Origin: Clostridium vitabionis
GTDB lineage: Bacteria > Bacillota > Clostridia > Lachnospirales > Lachnospiraceae
Length of the DNA: 64,000 bases
NCBI RefSeq assembly: GCF_015351765.1
Contig: NZ_JADKQA010000003.1
Span: 225,203-289,202, forward strand
Direction: 5' to 3'
Each line of letters opens with the position of its first letter. Position 1 is the first letter of the stretch. The translations under genes were made by a program, and so were the position numbers. Positions 27,301 to 34,748 of this stretch are shown here, one piece after another. The notes under the pieces are model-generated. The model saw only the letters and a program-made list of their open reading frames with translations, had not been told where the DNA came from and did no database searches.

Positions 27301-29617
27301 GCCGAACCACATCACAGAGCAGTGGTCCGGCGAGTGGCTCCAGCTCTACCCGTCTGCCAACATCCTTGTGGCGACAAAAAAGGACTTTGAGACGAAAAAC
27401 CGCAAGAAATTCTGCGCGCGGATCGCCACCGGGGATTACGACGCGGTGATCATTGGCCACAGCCAGTTTGAGAAAATCCCCATGTCCGCCGAGCGTCAGG
27501 AGATCATCATCCAGCGACAGATCGATGAGATCATGGATGGTATCGACGAAGCTAAGCGCGCCAAAGCCGAGCGTTATACGGTAAAGCAGCTGGAGCGCAC
27601 CAAGAAGTCACTGGAAAACAAGATGGCCAGACTCAATGACCAGAGTAGAAAAGACAGCCTCGTGACCTTTGAAGAACTGGGCGTGGACCGTGTGTTCATC
27701 GACGAAAGTCACTATTTTAAGAACCTCTTTCTGGCGACGAAAATGCGCAACGTGGGCGGCATCGCCCAGACCGAGGCCCAGAAATCCAGTGACCTTTTTA
27801 TGAAGTGTCAGTATTTAGATGAGATTACCAATGGGCGCGGCGTGGTGTTTGCCACCGGTACGCCGATCAGTAACTCCATGGTAGAGCTATACACCATCCA
27901 GCGGTACTTGCAGTACCACACGCTGGAGGAAATGGACATGCTCCACTTTGACGACTGGGCGGCGGCCTTTGGAGAAACCATCACGGCCATTGAGCTGTCC
28001 CCGGAAGGCTCCGGCTACCGCGCCAAGACGCGGTTTGCGAAGTTTTATAACCTACCTGAGCTGATGAGCACCTTCAAGTTGGTGGCAGACATCCAGACAG
28101 CGGATATGCTGAAGCTCCCGGTGCCGAAGGCCAACTTCCACACGGAGGTCATCAAGCCGTCCGAAATCCAGCAGGAAATGATAAAGGGCCTTGCGGAGCG
28201 TGCCGAGAAGATTCGGGCGGGCGGCGTAGACCCCAAAGTAGACAATATGCTGCGGATCACCAACGACGGGCGGAAGCTGGCGCTGGACATGCGGCTCATC
28301 AACCCGCTGGCGGCGGACGACCCGGAGGGAAAGGTGTCTGTCTGTGCCGGGAACGTGCATCGTATCTGGGAGCAGACTACCGGGCAGCGCGGAACGCAGC
28401 TTGTGTTCTGCGATCTGTCCACGCCGAAGGGTGACGGTAGCTTCAATGTCTATGACGACCTGAAGCAGAAGCTCATGGCAGAAGGCGTCCCGGAAGGCGA
28501 GATCGCCTATATCCACGATGCCAACACCGAAGCCAGAAAGAAGGAGCTGTTCGCAAAGGTGCGGGCCGGGCAGGTGCGTATCCTGATGGGCTCCACCCAG
28601 AAGATGGGTGCCGGAACCAACGTGCAGGATCGCCTTGTGGCACTCCATGATCTGGACTGCCCGTGGCGGCCCTCTGATCTTGCCCAGCGGCTGGGGCGTA
28701 TCGTCCGGCAGGGTAACAACAATGACGAAGTGGATATTTACCGCTACGTCACGGAGGGAACCTTTGACGCATATTTGTATCAGCTGGTGGAAAATAAGCA
28801 GAAGTTCATTGCGCAGATCATGACCAGCAAGAGCCCGGTCCGGGTGGCGGACGACATCGACGAGACCGCTCTTTCCTACTCCGAGATCAAGGCGCTGGCT
28901 ACCGGCAACCCGCTGATCATTGAAAAGTGCAACCTGGACATGGAGGTAGGCAAGCTGAATGTGCTGAAAGCCAGCCATTTGAGCCAGAAATACGCACTGG
29001 AGGAAATGGTGCTGAAGAAATACCCGAAGATGATACAGGACTTAAAACAGCGTATCCTCGGATATGAGCAGGACGCCCATCTTGCGGGGCTGCACCCCAA
29101 ACCGAAGGAAGGCTTTGCAGGCATCACACTTATGGGGAAAGAGCTTGCGGATAAGGAGGCCGCGGGAAAAGCCATCATAGACGTATGCAGCACAATGACA
29201 GGCTCCGGGACTGCCGAGATGATCGGTGAGTACCGGGGCTTTTTCCTTTCCGTCACCTATGACGGTGCAAAGAACGAGTACCAGATGCACCTGAAGGGTA
29301 CGCTCTCCCACACGGCGGTGCTGGGCGCGGACGTGTTCGGCAACATCACCCGTATAGACAACGTGATCGACGGCATTGCCGGGAAGCTGGACAAGGTGCA
29401 ATCCGAGCTTGAGGACACCGAAACACAGATGAAGAACGCCAAGGAACAGATGAACGCACCCTTTGTAAAGGAGGCGGAGCTGAAGGAAAAAGAGGCGCGG
29501 CTGAAGGAACTGAATATCCTGCTCAACATGGACGAGAAGGATCGCTCCCTGATCGATGAGGTGCCGGAAGATGAACCGATGTCAGTTAGAGACCGGAACA
29601 ATGCGCTTACCCGATGA
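21329..29617 (+). CDS. Giant DNA methylase/SNF2-type helicase of the ICE
   Basis: 2762 residues. The N-terminal ArdC-like region (QEWQKFLATACRNYKLPFDEQLLLFAQRP) is followed by a Gly/Arg/Asp-rich linker (about 282-399) and several LPD-like segments. A class I methyltransferase fold has PACGVGNFIG near 1272 and NVPFG near 1336 in place of the adenine-methylase NPPY. The SF2/SNF2 helicase has HEVGAGKT near 1961, DESH near 2124 and a C-terminal GTNVQDR...QRLGRIVRQGN near 2430-2470. A coiled-coil tail ends it. The family is thought to protect or process the incoming element. The linker is the out-of-frame reading of a complete tnpV gene. Confidence 0.92.
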   Translation: MARRYELITELYERTRAAVTSPQEWQKFLATACRNYKLPFDEQLLLFAQRPDATAVLEIERWNKQFGRWVNRGSTGIAVFDRNAPGRARLKYYFDISDTHPGRFARRVPLWQVRSEHEAEITEALENSFGELADKSSFAEALLSAAKNAVEDNLPDYFSELKYYKENSLLEELDDFNLEVSYRNAVRNSVGYMLLARCGINPALYFTDDDFRDVIDFDTPQVLNALGVATGDIGQMCLSEIARTVTALERQVSLNRTVAELPEDAYPITGNRTITQERSDLHERDHIQNAGRLSASEPASSAGAGGNDWEIRPAAQEVPAGASQGDVHQPVDQRQADRASAGNRTGGQEPGGTDHGTDGESRGRDGADEGRRPDEVGGADEQHPAGRGGDRTGGTDLQLKEETPEENAGGGGLPAFLDEELINAILSNPDDDLKYKKAQIEMYFAAHPDTAERAEYLKSAYPDRFTELLVGASRKRVGYHAQKDGLLLWEGSYLSRTSESVFSWQVVAELSAQIIDKGEYRINRDSKGLKTQEAQQLSLFDFADFTEPEQTAPAQPVSYGLRYPQQVIDEALCIGANDRNSRLIICAYFMKNKSLAENAHFLMEHYGENGAGFYLNDRQYAIWYNAEGIRLSSGDSVRGNTAMLISWEDAARRIRELLDAGRYMPQAELDQVEDFELQEVANSLWYLRQDFSEDAREQNLLPEIGRIYASGGGFPEQTAQIKELLKQSETLEGLVEEVQSFISAHEGNRDLLRFHFHRPKRILERLTDLQREPVRFTAAEDYDPQWRFFISMDEIDKLLRGGNSHYRLGVYSFYLEHPDTNERAKYLANYHGDSGYYGGNDGISYGSKGLSFSHGDITAPYAKLDWSWNKTARRIAALIENGSFLSEEDRAAMPDYERRELSAVILRAFYDLPEEHPRPFNGNPISDYWEAVREIQEQLTDPVKVEAIYQMLISAADGTNPEDRYYQDRQDALSAFDSYREGTYSLFGEKREPIPVPLQAQEIQLETKEQTDFEKAIWLINDYCQETFESDADFDDLSHVDLAYSSTGDGEHPIEVYADLVDFRLVYAVDGEAVYINECQSLAELNGYLAGLSFDTMIADAEEAFSEREQELAEAIATKTESLSKLDEREEIAPLAPPKPRRERMAFTILHPEISAEKRHDFRITDPELGYGTRSEKYAANVAAIRTLKQIEAEERLATPEEQEILSRYVGWGGLSDCFDERHGKYLELKSLLNDEEYAAARASSLTAFYTSPVIIGAMYDALSHMEFQGGNILEPACGVGNFIGMLPEGMAGSRTYGVEIDSISGRIAGQLYQNSQIAVNGFEKVQMPDSFFDVAVGNVPFGDFKVLDKKYDKHHWLIHDYFFGKTLDKVRPGGIVAFITSKGTMDKENSAVRKYLAQRADLIGAIRLPDNAFKQNAGTEVTSDILFLQKRDRMTDIEPDWVHLETDRNGIRMNAYFVQHPEMVLGNMVMETGRFGEESACKAYEDGDLAEQLRDAISNLHAEITAYEMEDLEEDEEDRSIPADPTVRNFSFCLTEGELYFRENSRMYPVSVSVTAENRIRGMIAIRDCVRRLIELQTEDYPEADIQAEQGKLNRLYDDYTAKYGRITSRGNSLAFGEDASYCLLCSLEVLDEESNFERKADMFTKRTIRPHVPVTTVDTASEALAVSISEKARVDMAYMADLSGKSEAELEAELSGVIFRDIQCAEEAAAIPRAFVDLERFSFVTADEYLSGNVRRKLRMVKALAAARPDLAEKVQGNITALEAVQPVDLTAGEIGVRIGVNWIPTEIYEQFMYELFGTGYYGRDRIHVLHSKATGEWNITNKNADSSNVKSFTTYGTKRVSAYHILEQTLNQKDVRVFDYIYDENGNKKAVLNKKETAIAQDRQELIKAQFAEWIWKDIDRREQLCRIYNETFNSIRPREYDGQHIRFSGMNPEITLRKHQIDAIAHIMYGGNTLLAHEVGAGKTYEMVAAAMESKRLGLCTKSLIVVPNHITEQWSGEWLQLYPSANILVATKKDFETKNRKKFCARIATGDYDAVIIGHSQFEKIPMSAERQEIIIQRQIDEIMDGIDEAKRAKAERYTVKQLERTKKSLENKMARLNDQSRKDSLVTFEELGVDRVFIDESHYFKNLFLATKMRNVGGIAQTEAQKSSDLFMKCQYLDEITNGRGVVFATGTPISNSMVELYTIQRYLQYHTLEEMDMLHFDDWAAAFGETITAIELSPEGSGYRAKTRFAKFYNLPELMSTFKLVADIQTADMLKLPVPKANFHTEVIKPSEIQQEMIKGLAERAEKIRAGGVDPKVDNMLRITNDGRKLALDMRLINPLAADDPEGKVSVCAGNVHRIWEQTTGQRGTQLVFCDLSTPKGDGSFNVYDDLKQKLMAEGVPEGEIAYIHDANTEARKKELFAKVRAGQVRILMGSTQKMGAGTNVQDRLVALHDLDCPWRPSDLAQRLGRIVRQGNNNDEVDIYRYVTEGTFDAYLYQLVENKQKFIAQIMTSKSPVRVADDIDETALSYSEIKALATGNPLIIEKCNLDMEVGKLNVLKASHLSQKYALEEMVLKKYPKMIQDLKQRILGYEQDAHLAGLHPKPKEGFAGITLMGKELADKEAAGKAIIDVCSTMTGSGTAEMIGEYRGFFLSVTYDGAKNEYQMHLKGTLSHTAVLGADVFGNITRIDNVIDGIAGKLDKVQSELEDTETQMKNAKEQMNAPFVKEAELKEKEARLKELNILLNMDEKDRSLIDEVPEDEPMSVRDRNNALTR
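22173..22526 (+). CDS. tnpV: TnpV-like protein encoded inside the helicase gene in another frame
   Basis: 117-residue protein (NGITYRTQDGYRLPNLL, then GKYGLLRRRFLQEHRR, a coiled-coil middle and MKWVGLMNSIRQAAEETVL) matching TnpV of Tn4451-type elements, a small protein with excisionase resemblance. ATG at 22173 has AAAGGAG at 22158-22164 (8-base spacing) and the frame ends in TAA. It lies entirely within the 8.3-kb helicase ORF, shifted by one base, so 354 bases code for two proteins. The helicase frame over this stretch is low complexity, suggesting tnpV is the conserved one and the helicase linker tolerates it. Confidence 0.8.
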   Translation: MNGITYRTQDGYRLPNLLPPQEPEVTIGKYGLLRRRFLQEHRRVMFTNLLTSGKLTEHLQEIEQAARSRVEQITEQMAKAEGVTEQMKAADQMKWVGLMNSIRQAAEETVLEELIYS

Positions 29618-29651
29618 GCAGGTATTTTATCAAGGAGACGGGAGGAATCCG

Positions 29652-29783
29652 ATGATTGGCGCTATCATGGTCAATAACGCGAGAGGCAGGTGTGCCCTGT
29701 CTCTTGCATATCCCACAGTTGTCGGAATGGACAGGGATGGTATGCTAAGAAGAAAAAGGAGTGCATGGCGCAATGAAAAATGA
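29652..29783 (+). CDS. Small ORF, 43 residues
   Basis: ATG at 29652 with GGGAGG at 29640-29645, 6 bases upstream. It encodes a 43-residue basic peptide (MIGAIMVNNARGRCALS, ending RRKRSAWRNEK) whose stop lies just inside the next gene. It follows the giant helicase by 34 bases in the same direction. The ribosome site is better than that of the next gene, which supports it, but no family is recognised. Confidence 0.4.
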   Translation: MIGAIMVNNARGRCALSLAYPTVVGMDRDGMLRRKRSAWRNEK

Positions 29784-30099
29784 GATGTTTACTGACCTTC
29801 CCAGGCGGATCGAGGAAGGCTTTCCGGAAATGGAAAATGAAATGCTGATGGAGTTGCGGCGGAAAGATGACGAATATGCCCAAATTCACAAGTACTTTTA
29901 CAGCCTACAGGAACAGCATCCTTTTATTCTGGAGGTCCTGGAAGGAAAAGGGAAAACTTCTCTTACGGAAGAAGAACACGATATCCTGCTGGAATATCTG
30001 GATCTGTATCGAAAGATGGACGAGAGAGAGCGTATCCACATCTACTTCCGTGGTCATACGGACGCGTTGGCCTATTTGAAGCGAATTGGGGTAGTGTGA
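29773..30099 (+). CDS. ICE hypothetical protein, 108 residues
   Basis: Soluble alpha-helical protein (EMENEMLMELRRKDDEYAQIHKYF, then a YLDLYRKMDERERIHIYFRGHTDALAYLKR end). The ATG at 29773 is preferred; the GTG at 29761 lacks space for a ribosome site. Proteins with this C-terminal YFRGHxDA segment commonly follow the SNF2-like gene in Clostridia ICEs. Function unknown. It ends 36 bases before the XRE regulator's promoter. Confidence 0.6.
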   Translation: MKNEMFTDLPRRIEEGFPEMENEMLMELRRKDDEYAQIHKYFYSLQEQHPFILEVLEGKGKTSLTEEEHDILLEYLDLYRKMDERERIHIYFRGHTDALAYLKRIGVV

Positions 30100-30135
30100 T
30101 TTCTTAATTGATATTTGTTCACTTTTCTGATTCTA

Positions 30136-30164
30136 TTGACATTAGGTCGGCGCGCCGATATAAT
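30136..30164 (+). promoter_or_regulatory. Consensus promoter with a palindromic operator in the spacer
   Basis: TTGACA at 30136-30141 and TATAAT at 30159-30164, 17 bases apart. The spacer ends in a perfect 12-bp palindrome TCGGCGCGCCGA (30147-30158) that abuts the -10. Its position makes it a likely binding site for the XRE regulator encoded 31 bases downstream (autoregulation). Confidence 0.85.
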
Positions 30165-30194
30165 GAGGATGAACAAAAATCGGGAGGCGACAAT

Positions 30195-30644
30195 ATGGAC
30201 TTACAGACACTGCTTGATCAGAGACAGATCACCAAATATCATCTTTCTAAAATCAGCGGCGTACCAAAGACTACGATTATGGATATATGTGCAGGACGGA
30301 GCGAGATCAAACGCTGTTCGGCAAAAACAGTCCAGCAGCTTGCGAAAGCGTTGGATTGCACAATGGAAGACATCATGGAATTGTCCTCTCCTTGTGATGG
30401 TAAGGCAGGACTTCCGAAAGATGAAGATTCCTTTGAGTGCGATCTGCCGCCGTTTCTCACAACATCCATTGAAGCGATGAAGAAAGCGCAGGCGAAGCTG
30501 GACCGTGGCGAGGAATACGATGAGTGGGACTGTGACTTTTGCGATCTGCAATCCAGCATAAATGTCGCTGAGACGGAGCAGATCATAAGTCCTGATCAGG
30601 CGTGGTATCTCAGAGAGAAATATTTGGGACTGAAAAGGGCATAA
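30195..30644 (+). CDS. XRE-family regulator, antitoxin-like
   Basis: 149 residues. The N-terminal helix-turn-helix (ITKYHLSKISGVPKTTIMDICAG, then CSAKTVQQLAKALD) is the XRE/Cro type. The C-terminal part is acidic with DEWDCDFCDLQSS. Similar proteins serve as the first gene of toxin-antitoxin or phage-exclusion pairs, but no partner toxin follows: the next gene encodes an unrelated membrane protein. GGGAGG (30182-30187) sets the ATG at 30195; the longer in-frame start would overlap the promoter. Probably represses its own strong promoter. Confidence 0.85.
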   Translation: MDLQTLLDQRQITKYHLSKISGVPKTTIMDICAGRSEIKRCSAKTVQQLAKALDCTMEDIMELSSPCDGKAGLPKDEDSFECDLPPFLTTSIEAMKKAQAKLDRGEEYDEWDCDFCDLQSSINVAETEQIISPDQAWYLREKYLGLKRA

Positions 30645-30802
30645 TAAATGCAGATTTCATGCTTTGCAGTTCTTGGCTCATCCATGTGATGCCAAAAAGT
30701 CTAATAAAATGTAAGTGGAAGGAATGAAATTCCATGCTTAGAGCAGGAGTTCCGCCTGGTCGATGATGTTGACAGATTCCGTATATTTTGGGAGAAAGAA
30801 CA

Positions 30803-31690
30803 ATGTCAGGAGAAAACAAAAGCCTGGTGTCTGCTGAAACTGCAGGTGGAAAGAAAAAAAGAAGAAACCATTTGATAAGACATGTCATTCTGGGCGTGTT
30901 GTTCTTCTTTGCTATGCTATTTTGTTCAACTATGGCAGCCGGGCTCCTGGCTCATAGTTTCGTAACAGAAAATATTTTGGCTATTGTCGGCCTTATGTTT
31001 GCTGCAATATTCATCATTCCTTTTGAAAAATGGCTGGTATATAGGGAGGCACATTCAAGACACAAGGTTTTGCTTCCTGTTTTTCTTATTCTGGCTGTTT
31101 TTGCTGCCACGTTTGCAATGATGTTCCATCAACTTGACAAATCCTCGTCAGCCACTGTTTTGGGAAAGAATGTAAACGCATGTGGGTATCATCATGATTT
31201 TACGGATTTCGGGAGCAGAAATCTGGAGAAACTGATACAGGAGAAGTGCAGTAAATCTGAAGGCATTCTGGTGACGCGGATTGATTTAAAGGACTATCAT
31301 GAAGTTTTTCTATTCAAAGAAAATGAAATTACAGCACATGAGTTTGTGGAGCAAAATAGAAGATATTTTTACATCGGAACACGAAAACTTGTGTATCATG
31401 CTGCCTATTATCCAATTGATTCTTATAGCTGGCAGGAAACAGTGTTTGCGGATGCGTCAGAAAGTTGTCTGTCTCATGGAATCCGATTTTTCAAGAACGG
31501 TGACAGTGACCCTGCGTGGGGAGTAACAGATTTCAATCCAAAGAAAACCATTCAAATTAAGGGAAAATACCCGGATCAGGTAAAAAAGCTGGAGACAGAT
31601 GGTGGATCAGCAATATATCTGTGGATTTATGACGATCTGAATAATACGGCAAAACTGAAACATGAAGACATAACGGTGACGAATCAATAA
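30803..31690 (+). CDS. Membrane protein of unknown function, 295 residues
   Basis: A short basic N-terminus (KKKRRNHLIRH) precedes three hydrophobic helices at about 27-50, 55-75 and 88-108 (for example VILGVLFFFAMLFCSTMAA). A 190-residue hydrophilic domain, probably extracellular, follows. The ATG at 30803 is preceded by GGGAGA; the in-frame TTG at 30788 lies before that site. AT-richer than the ICE genes. No family recognised. It begins a small cluster with the ankyrin and AlbA_2 genes, but spacing of 70 to 220 bases argues against one operon. Confidence 0.65.
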   Translation: MSGENKSLVSAETAGGKKKRRNHLIRHVILGVLFFFAMLFCSTMAAGLLAHSFVTENILAIVGLMFAAIFIIPFEKWLVYREAHSRHKVLLPVFLILAVFAATFAMMFHQLDKSSSATVLGKNVNACGYHHDFTDFGSRNLEKLIQEKCSKSEGILVTRIDLKDYHEVFLFKENEITAHEFVEQNRRYFYIGTRKLVYHAAYYPIDSYSWQETVFADASESCLSHGIRFFKNGDSDPAWGVTDFNPKKTIQIKGKYPDQVKKLETDGGSAIYLWIYDDLNNTAKLKHEDITVTNQ

Positions 31691-31761
31691 GGCGTTTCTA
31701 TGTAAATCAGGGATTCCTGTGTTTTGCATGGAAAAACAGGCATGGGAGGCTTGAACGAAAA

Positions 31762-32433
31762 GTGAAAAAACTGTTTATAATGATTCGCCAGGGGAATTTG
31801 AACGAAGTAAAAAGAATCATTGAACGAAAGCCGGATGAAGTAAATTGTGTTTCCGGATCGTCACCGAAGAAAGATCATGGCCAGTCTCCCCTGCAGATTG
31901 CATTTAAAACGGGAAACTTTGAAATTGCAGGCTACCTGATCGACCACGGTGCTGACATCAACTTCATGGAGAGCGAAGATGAGGATACCGGCCTTCGTGC
32001 ACCGGTCCTGTTTGATGCAATTAATGCCGTGATCATGTCCCTCTGCTACAAAGATTTTAACGCTTCAGAGCTTGCATTTATTTACGTTGAAAGGTTGGTC
32101 AGGGAAGGGGCGGATGTGAATCAAACAGCCTCCAACGGATGGAACGCCATCGAGTGGACGATTACCCGGGCGGAGCAAATAATTGAAAGGCCGACCGTAT
32201 ACACAGAGTCGCAGGATGCGGTACGAAGGCAATGTGCAAAAATCCTGGATATGCTGATACAGAATGGTGCAGATTATATTGCCTGGGCCAATAAAGAACA
32301 ATATCCGGGGATTACCAACAAGGCTTTATATATTGATGATTTTGTTCCGAAGAATGAGAATGATATTGACCGCCACCGGGGAATGAGGAATTTTATGCAG
32401 AACTATTTTCTCGGCAGGAATCTGCATACTTGA
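31762..32433 (+). CDS. Ankyrin-repeat protein, 223 residues
   Basis: At least two ankyrin repeats are visible (SPLQIAFKTGNFEIAGYLIDHGADIN and LVREGADVNQTASNGWNAIEW), with a third weaker one ending MLIQNGADYIAW. Ankyrin stacks bind proteins. Here there is no signal peptide or catalytic domain. It begins with GTG after GGGAGG (31744-31749) at a rather long 12-base spacing. It is soluble, and bacterial examples are often immunity or regulatory partners. Its target is unknown. Confidence 0.75.
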   Translation: MKKLFIMIRQGNLNEVKRIIERKPDEVNCVSGSSPKKDHGQSPLQIAFKTGNFEIAGYLIDHGADINFMESEDEDTGLRAPVLFDAINAVIMSLCYKDFNASELAFIYVERLVREGADVNQTASNGWNAIEWTITRAEQIIERPTVYTESQDAVRRQCAKILDMLIQNGADYIAWANKEQYPGITNKALYIDDFVPKNENDIDRHRGMRNFMQNYFLGRNLHT

Positions 32434-32654
32434 TTCATGCTATCCTTCATGAGTTATAGGTTTTTATGCCGAAATTGCCAAACAGCCGATTTAATGTCGT
32501 GCAGGGAATGCCGCAGGAGCCGTCTTTTTGCAACGATAATTATTGGCGTCCTGATGACAAACAATCACGGGCGGAAACTGCGAGAAGCAAAATGTAGTTG
32601 TTGAGAAAAAATGAAACAAAAAGTTAAACGTAATCATTGAACTGGAGTGATAAG
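32434..32654. other. Gene-free stretch with a short coding-like remnant
   Basis: From about 32475 to 32597 one + frame reads NSRFNVVQGMPQEPSF, then an NYWRPDDKQSRAE segment ending SKM and a stop, with no start codon or ribosome site. It looks like the tail of a lost gene. Nothing else is seen in the interval. Confidence 0.3.
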
Positions 32655-34094
32655 ATGTCGGGATTCAACGAAATCGAAAAATTAATCGGTGAAGCGACCG
32701 AGTATGATAAAAAACAGGCGGTGGAGCTTAAGAAGCCCAAAAGCTGGTGCAAAAGTGTCAGTGCCTTTGCCAATACATCTGGAGGCACTCTGATCTTTGG
32801 GATTGCCGATGACGATTCTGTCGTTGGTCTGTCGGATGCAGAGCATGACGCGGAAGCAGTCAGTAATATTATGAAAAACCGTCTGTCCCCTGTTCCGGAG
32901 TTCAACCTGTCTTTTCATGTGACAGAAAATGGGAAGAAGCTATTGCTGCTTCATATTTTCAAAGGGGAGGAGACACCGTATTACTATTCTGCTGATGGGA
33001 CAACAGAAGCCTATATTCGCATCGGCAATGAAAGTGTCCCTGCTGATTCGACCGATTTGAAGCGGTTAGTGCTCAGAGGACGTAATGCAAGTTATGATTC
33101 GCAGAATTCACCTTTCGAGGTTGCGGATTATTCTTTTACTAAACTGAGAGAACGATTCAAAATCTGGACCGGGAAGAGCTTGGAAGAGAAAGACTTCTCA
33201 TCCTTTGGAATGATCGGGACGAATGGGAATCTCACAAATGCGGGCGCGCTTCTTGCGGATGAATCCCCCATTCGGTGGTCAAGAGTGTTCTGCACCCGCT
33301 GGAATGGCAAAACAAAAAGCGGTGGGATTGTGGATGCGCTGAATCATGCAGAGTATTCCGGAAGCCTCATTTCTCTGTTGAACGATGCGGAATCCTTTAT
33401 TAAAAGCAACTCTAAAACCATTTGGAAGAAACTGCCTGATTCAAGGCTGGAGCTGCCGGAATATGTGCATCGCAGCTATTTTGAAGCATTGGTCAATGCC
33501 TTGATTCACCGGGACTACCTGATCAATGGCAGTGAGGTGCATATAGATATCTTCGATGATCGCATGGAGATCTATTCTCCCGGCGGAATGCCGGACGGAA
33601 CGCTCATACAGGAGCGAAATATTAAAGGGGTTCCTTCCATCCGTCGGAACCCGGTCCTTGCGGACATCTTTGCGAGACTTGGCTATATGGAACGCTCCGG
33701 GAGCGGATTGAGCAAGATACGGGACGCCTATGAGTTCTCAGCCAATTATTCACAAGACAAGGCACCTGTCTTTTATTCAGATCGGTCTCAATTCCTCGTA
33801 ACACTGCCTAATTTGAACTATCTGCAAGAGCTTCCGGCAGATAGACCGGCAGATCCGGCAGATAGACCGGCAGATCCGGCAGATAAAAACAAAATGCTAA
33901 ATGCACGGCAAAAAGAAATTCTTAGTAAAATGGAGTACGGGGTAGAATATAGCGCTGCAGAGCTTGCGGAAATTCTTGGAATTAAAGGTTCACGCACAAG
34001 AGAATTATTAAATGATCTTGTGGATAAGGGATTATTGAATAAAACGGCAGAAACGAACAGAAGGCGTTATCTGAAGATTCCCTTAGATAAATAA
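32655..34094 (+). CDS. AlbA_2/Schlafen-type ATP-binding regulator
   Basis: 479 residues. The N-terminal AlbA_2 (divergent AAA, Schlafen-like) domain has VSAFANTSGGTLIFGI and a YIRIGNESVPAD segment. The middle holds an HATPase_c_4-type block (ALVNALIHRDYLINGSEVHIDI, then IYSPGGMPDG and a GSGLSKI end). A winged-helix C-terminus (YSAAELAEILGIKGSRTRELL) follows a short repeat linker. Such proteins are annotated as putative transcriptional regulators, and some act in phage defence or stress. The ATG at 32655 is set by GGAGTGA. The neighbours give no clear pathway. Confidence 0.85.
   Translation: MSGFNEIEKLIGEATEYDKKQAVELKKPKSWCKSVSAFANTSGGTLIFGIADDDSVVGLSDAEHDAEAVSNIMKNRLSPVPEFNLSFHVTENGKKLLLLHIFKGEETPYYYSADGTTEAYIRIGNESVPADSTDLKRLVLRGRNASYDSQNSPFEVADYSFTKLRERFKIWTGKSLEEKDFSSFGMIGTNGNLTNAGALLADESPIRWSRVFCTRWNGKTKSGGIVDALNHAEYSGSLISLLNDAESFIKSNSKTIWKKLPDSRLELPEYVHRSYFEALVNALIHRDYLINGSEVHIDIFDDRMEIYSPGGMPDGTLIQERNIKGVPSIRRNPVLADIFARLGYMERSGSGLSKIRDAYEFSANYSQDKAPVFYSDRSQFLVTLPNLNYLQELPADRPADPADRPADPADKNKMLNARQKEILSKMEYGVEYSAAELAEILGIKGSRTRELLNDLVDKGLLNKTAETNRRRYLKIPLDK
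33834..33884 (+). repeat. 21-bp tandem repeat coding a Pro-Ala-Asp linker
   Basis: Two and a half copies of a 21-bp unit (33834-33854, 33855-33875, then 9 bases) encode the PADRPADPADRPADPAD linker between the ATP-binding core and the winged helix of the AlbA_2 protein. Copy-number change would alter linker length in steps of 7 residues without frameshift. Confidence 0.85.
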
Positions 34095-34310
34095 GCTTCG
34101 GTTGGTTTAGCTGGGCGTATGAGAATTAGAATTGGCTGAACTCTTTAGAGCGTGGGGTGCTTATTGACCATAAGGTTAATAAAATGGAAATAGAAGACGA
34201 TAATAAATCGAAAGTTGCAGATCTAAAAGCAGTCATGCTAATATGCGTTGCTTGTGGCAACGGCTCATTCGATTTTAGAATTGAGTCATCAAAACAAGGA
34301 GGCATAGATT

Positions 34311-34748
34311 ATGCTTAATGAAAACATTAAAAAACTTCGACAAGCAAAAGGACTATCACAGGAAGAACTTGCTATTAAGTTGAATGTAGTAAGGCAGACC
34401 GTATCGAAGTGGGAGAATGGGTTATCAGTTCCAGATTCAAGTATGCTGATTGCATTGGCAGATGAGTTGGATACATCTGTAGGTATATTGCTTGGAGAAC
34501 CTGTGACGGAATCTACGCCAGAAGACCTAAAGACAATCTCAGAAAAGTTAGAGGTAATTAATTTACAGTTGGCTAAAAGAAATATGACTAAAGTGAAAAC
34601 TATCCGTTGGGGACTTCTCTTGTTATGTGCACTGATAGTAATTGTATTTATTGCTCTCGCAGCTATGCAGAGTTCTTATTTGAATTGGGATTATAATAAT
34701 CCGGAATTAGCAGTAGCAGGAATAATCTCTAATTCCCGGGTATGTTGA
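34311..34748 (+). pseudogene. XRE regulator with membrane tail, 3' end cut by IS insertion
   Basis: The N-terminal XRE helix-turn-helix is intact (IKKLRQAKGLSQEELAIKLNVVRQTVSKWENG) and is followed by a coiled linker and one membrane helix (WGLLLLCALIVIVFIALAAM). The family normally continues with at least one more membrane segment, but here the frame runs into the left end of the IS1634-type element at 34733 and stops after RVC. The remaining 3' part was not found past the element. GGAGG precedes the ATG. The DNA-binding domain may still be made. Confidence 0.75.
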
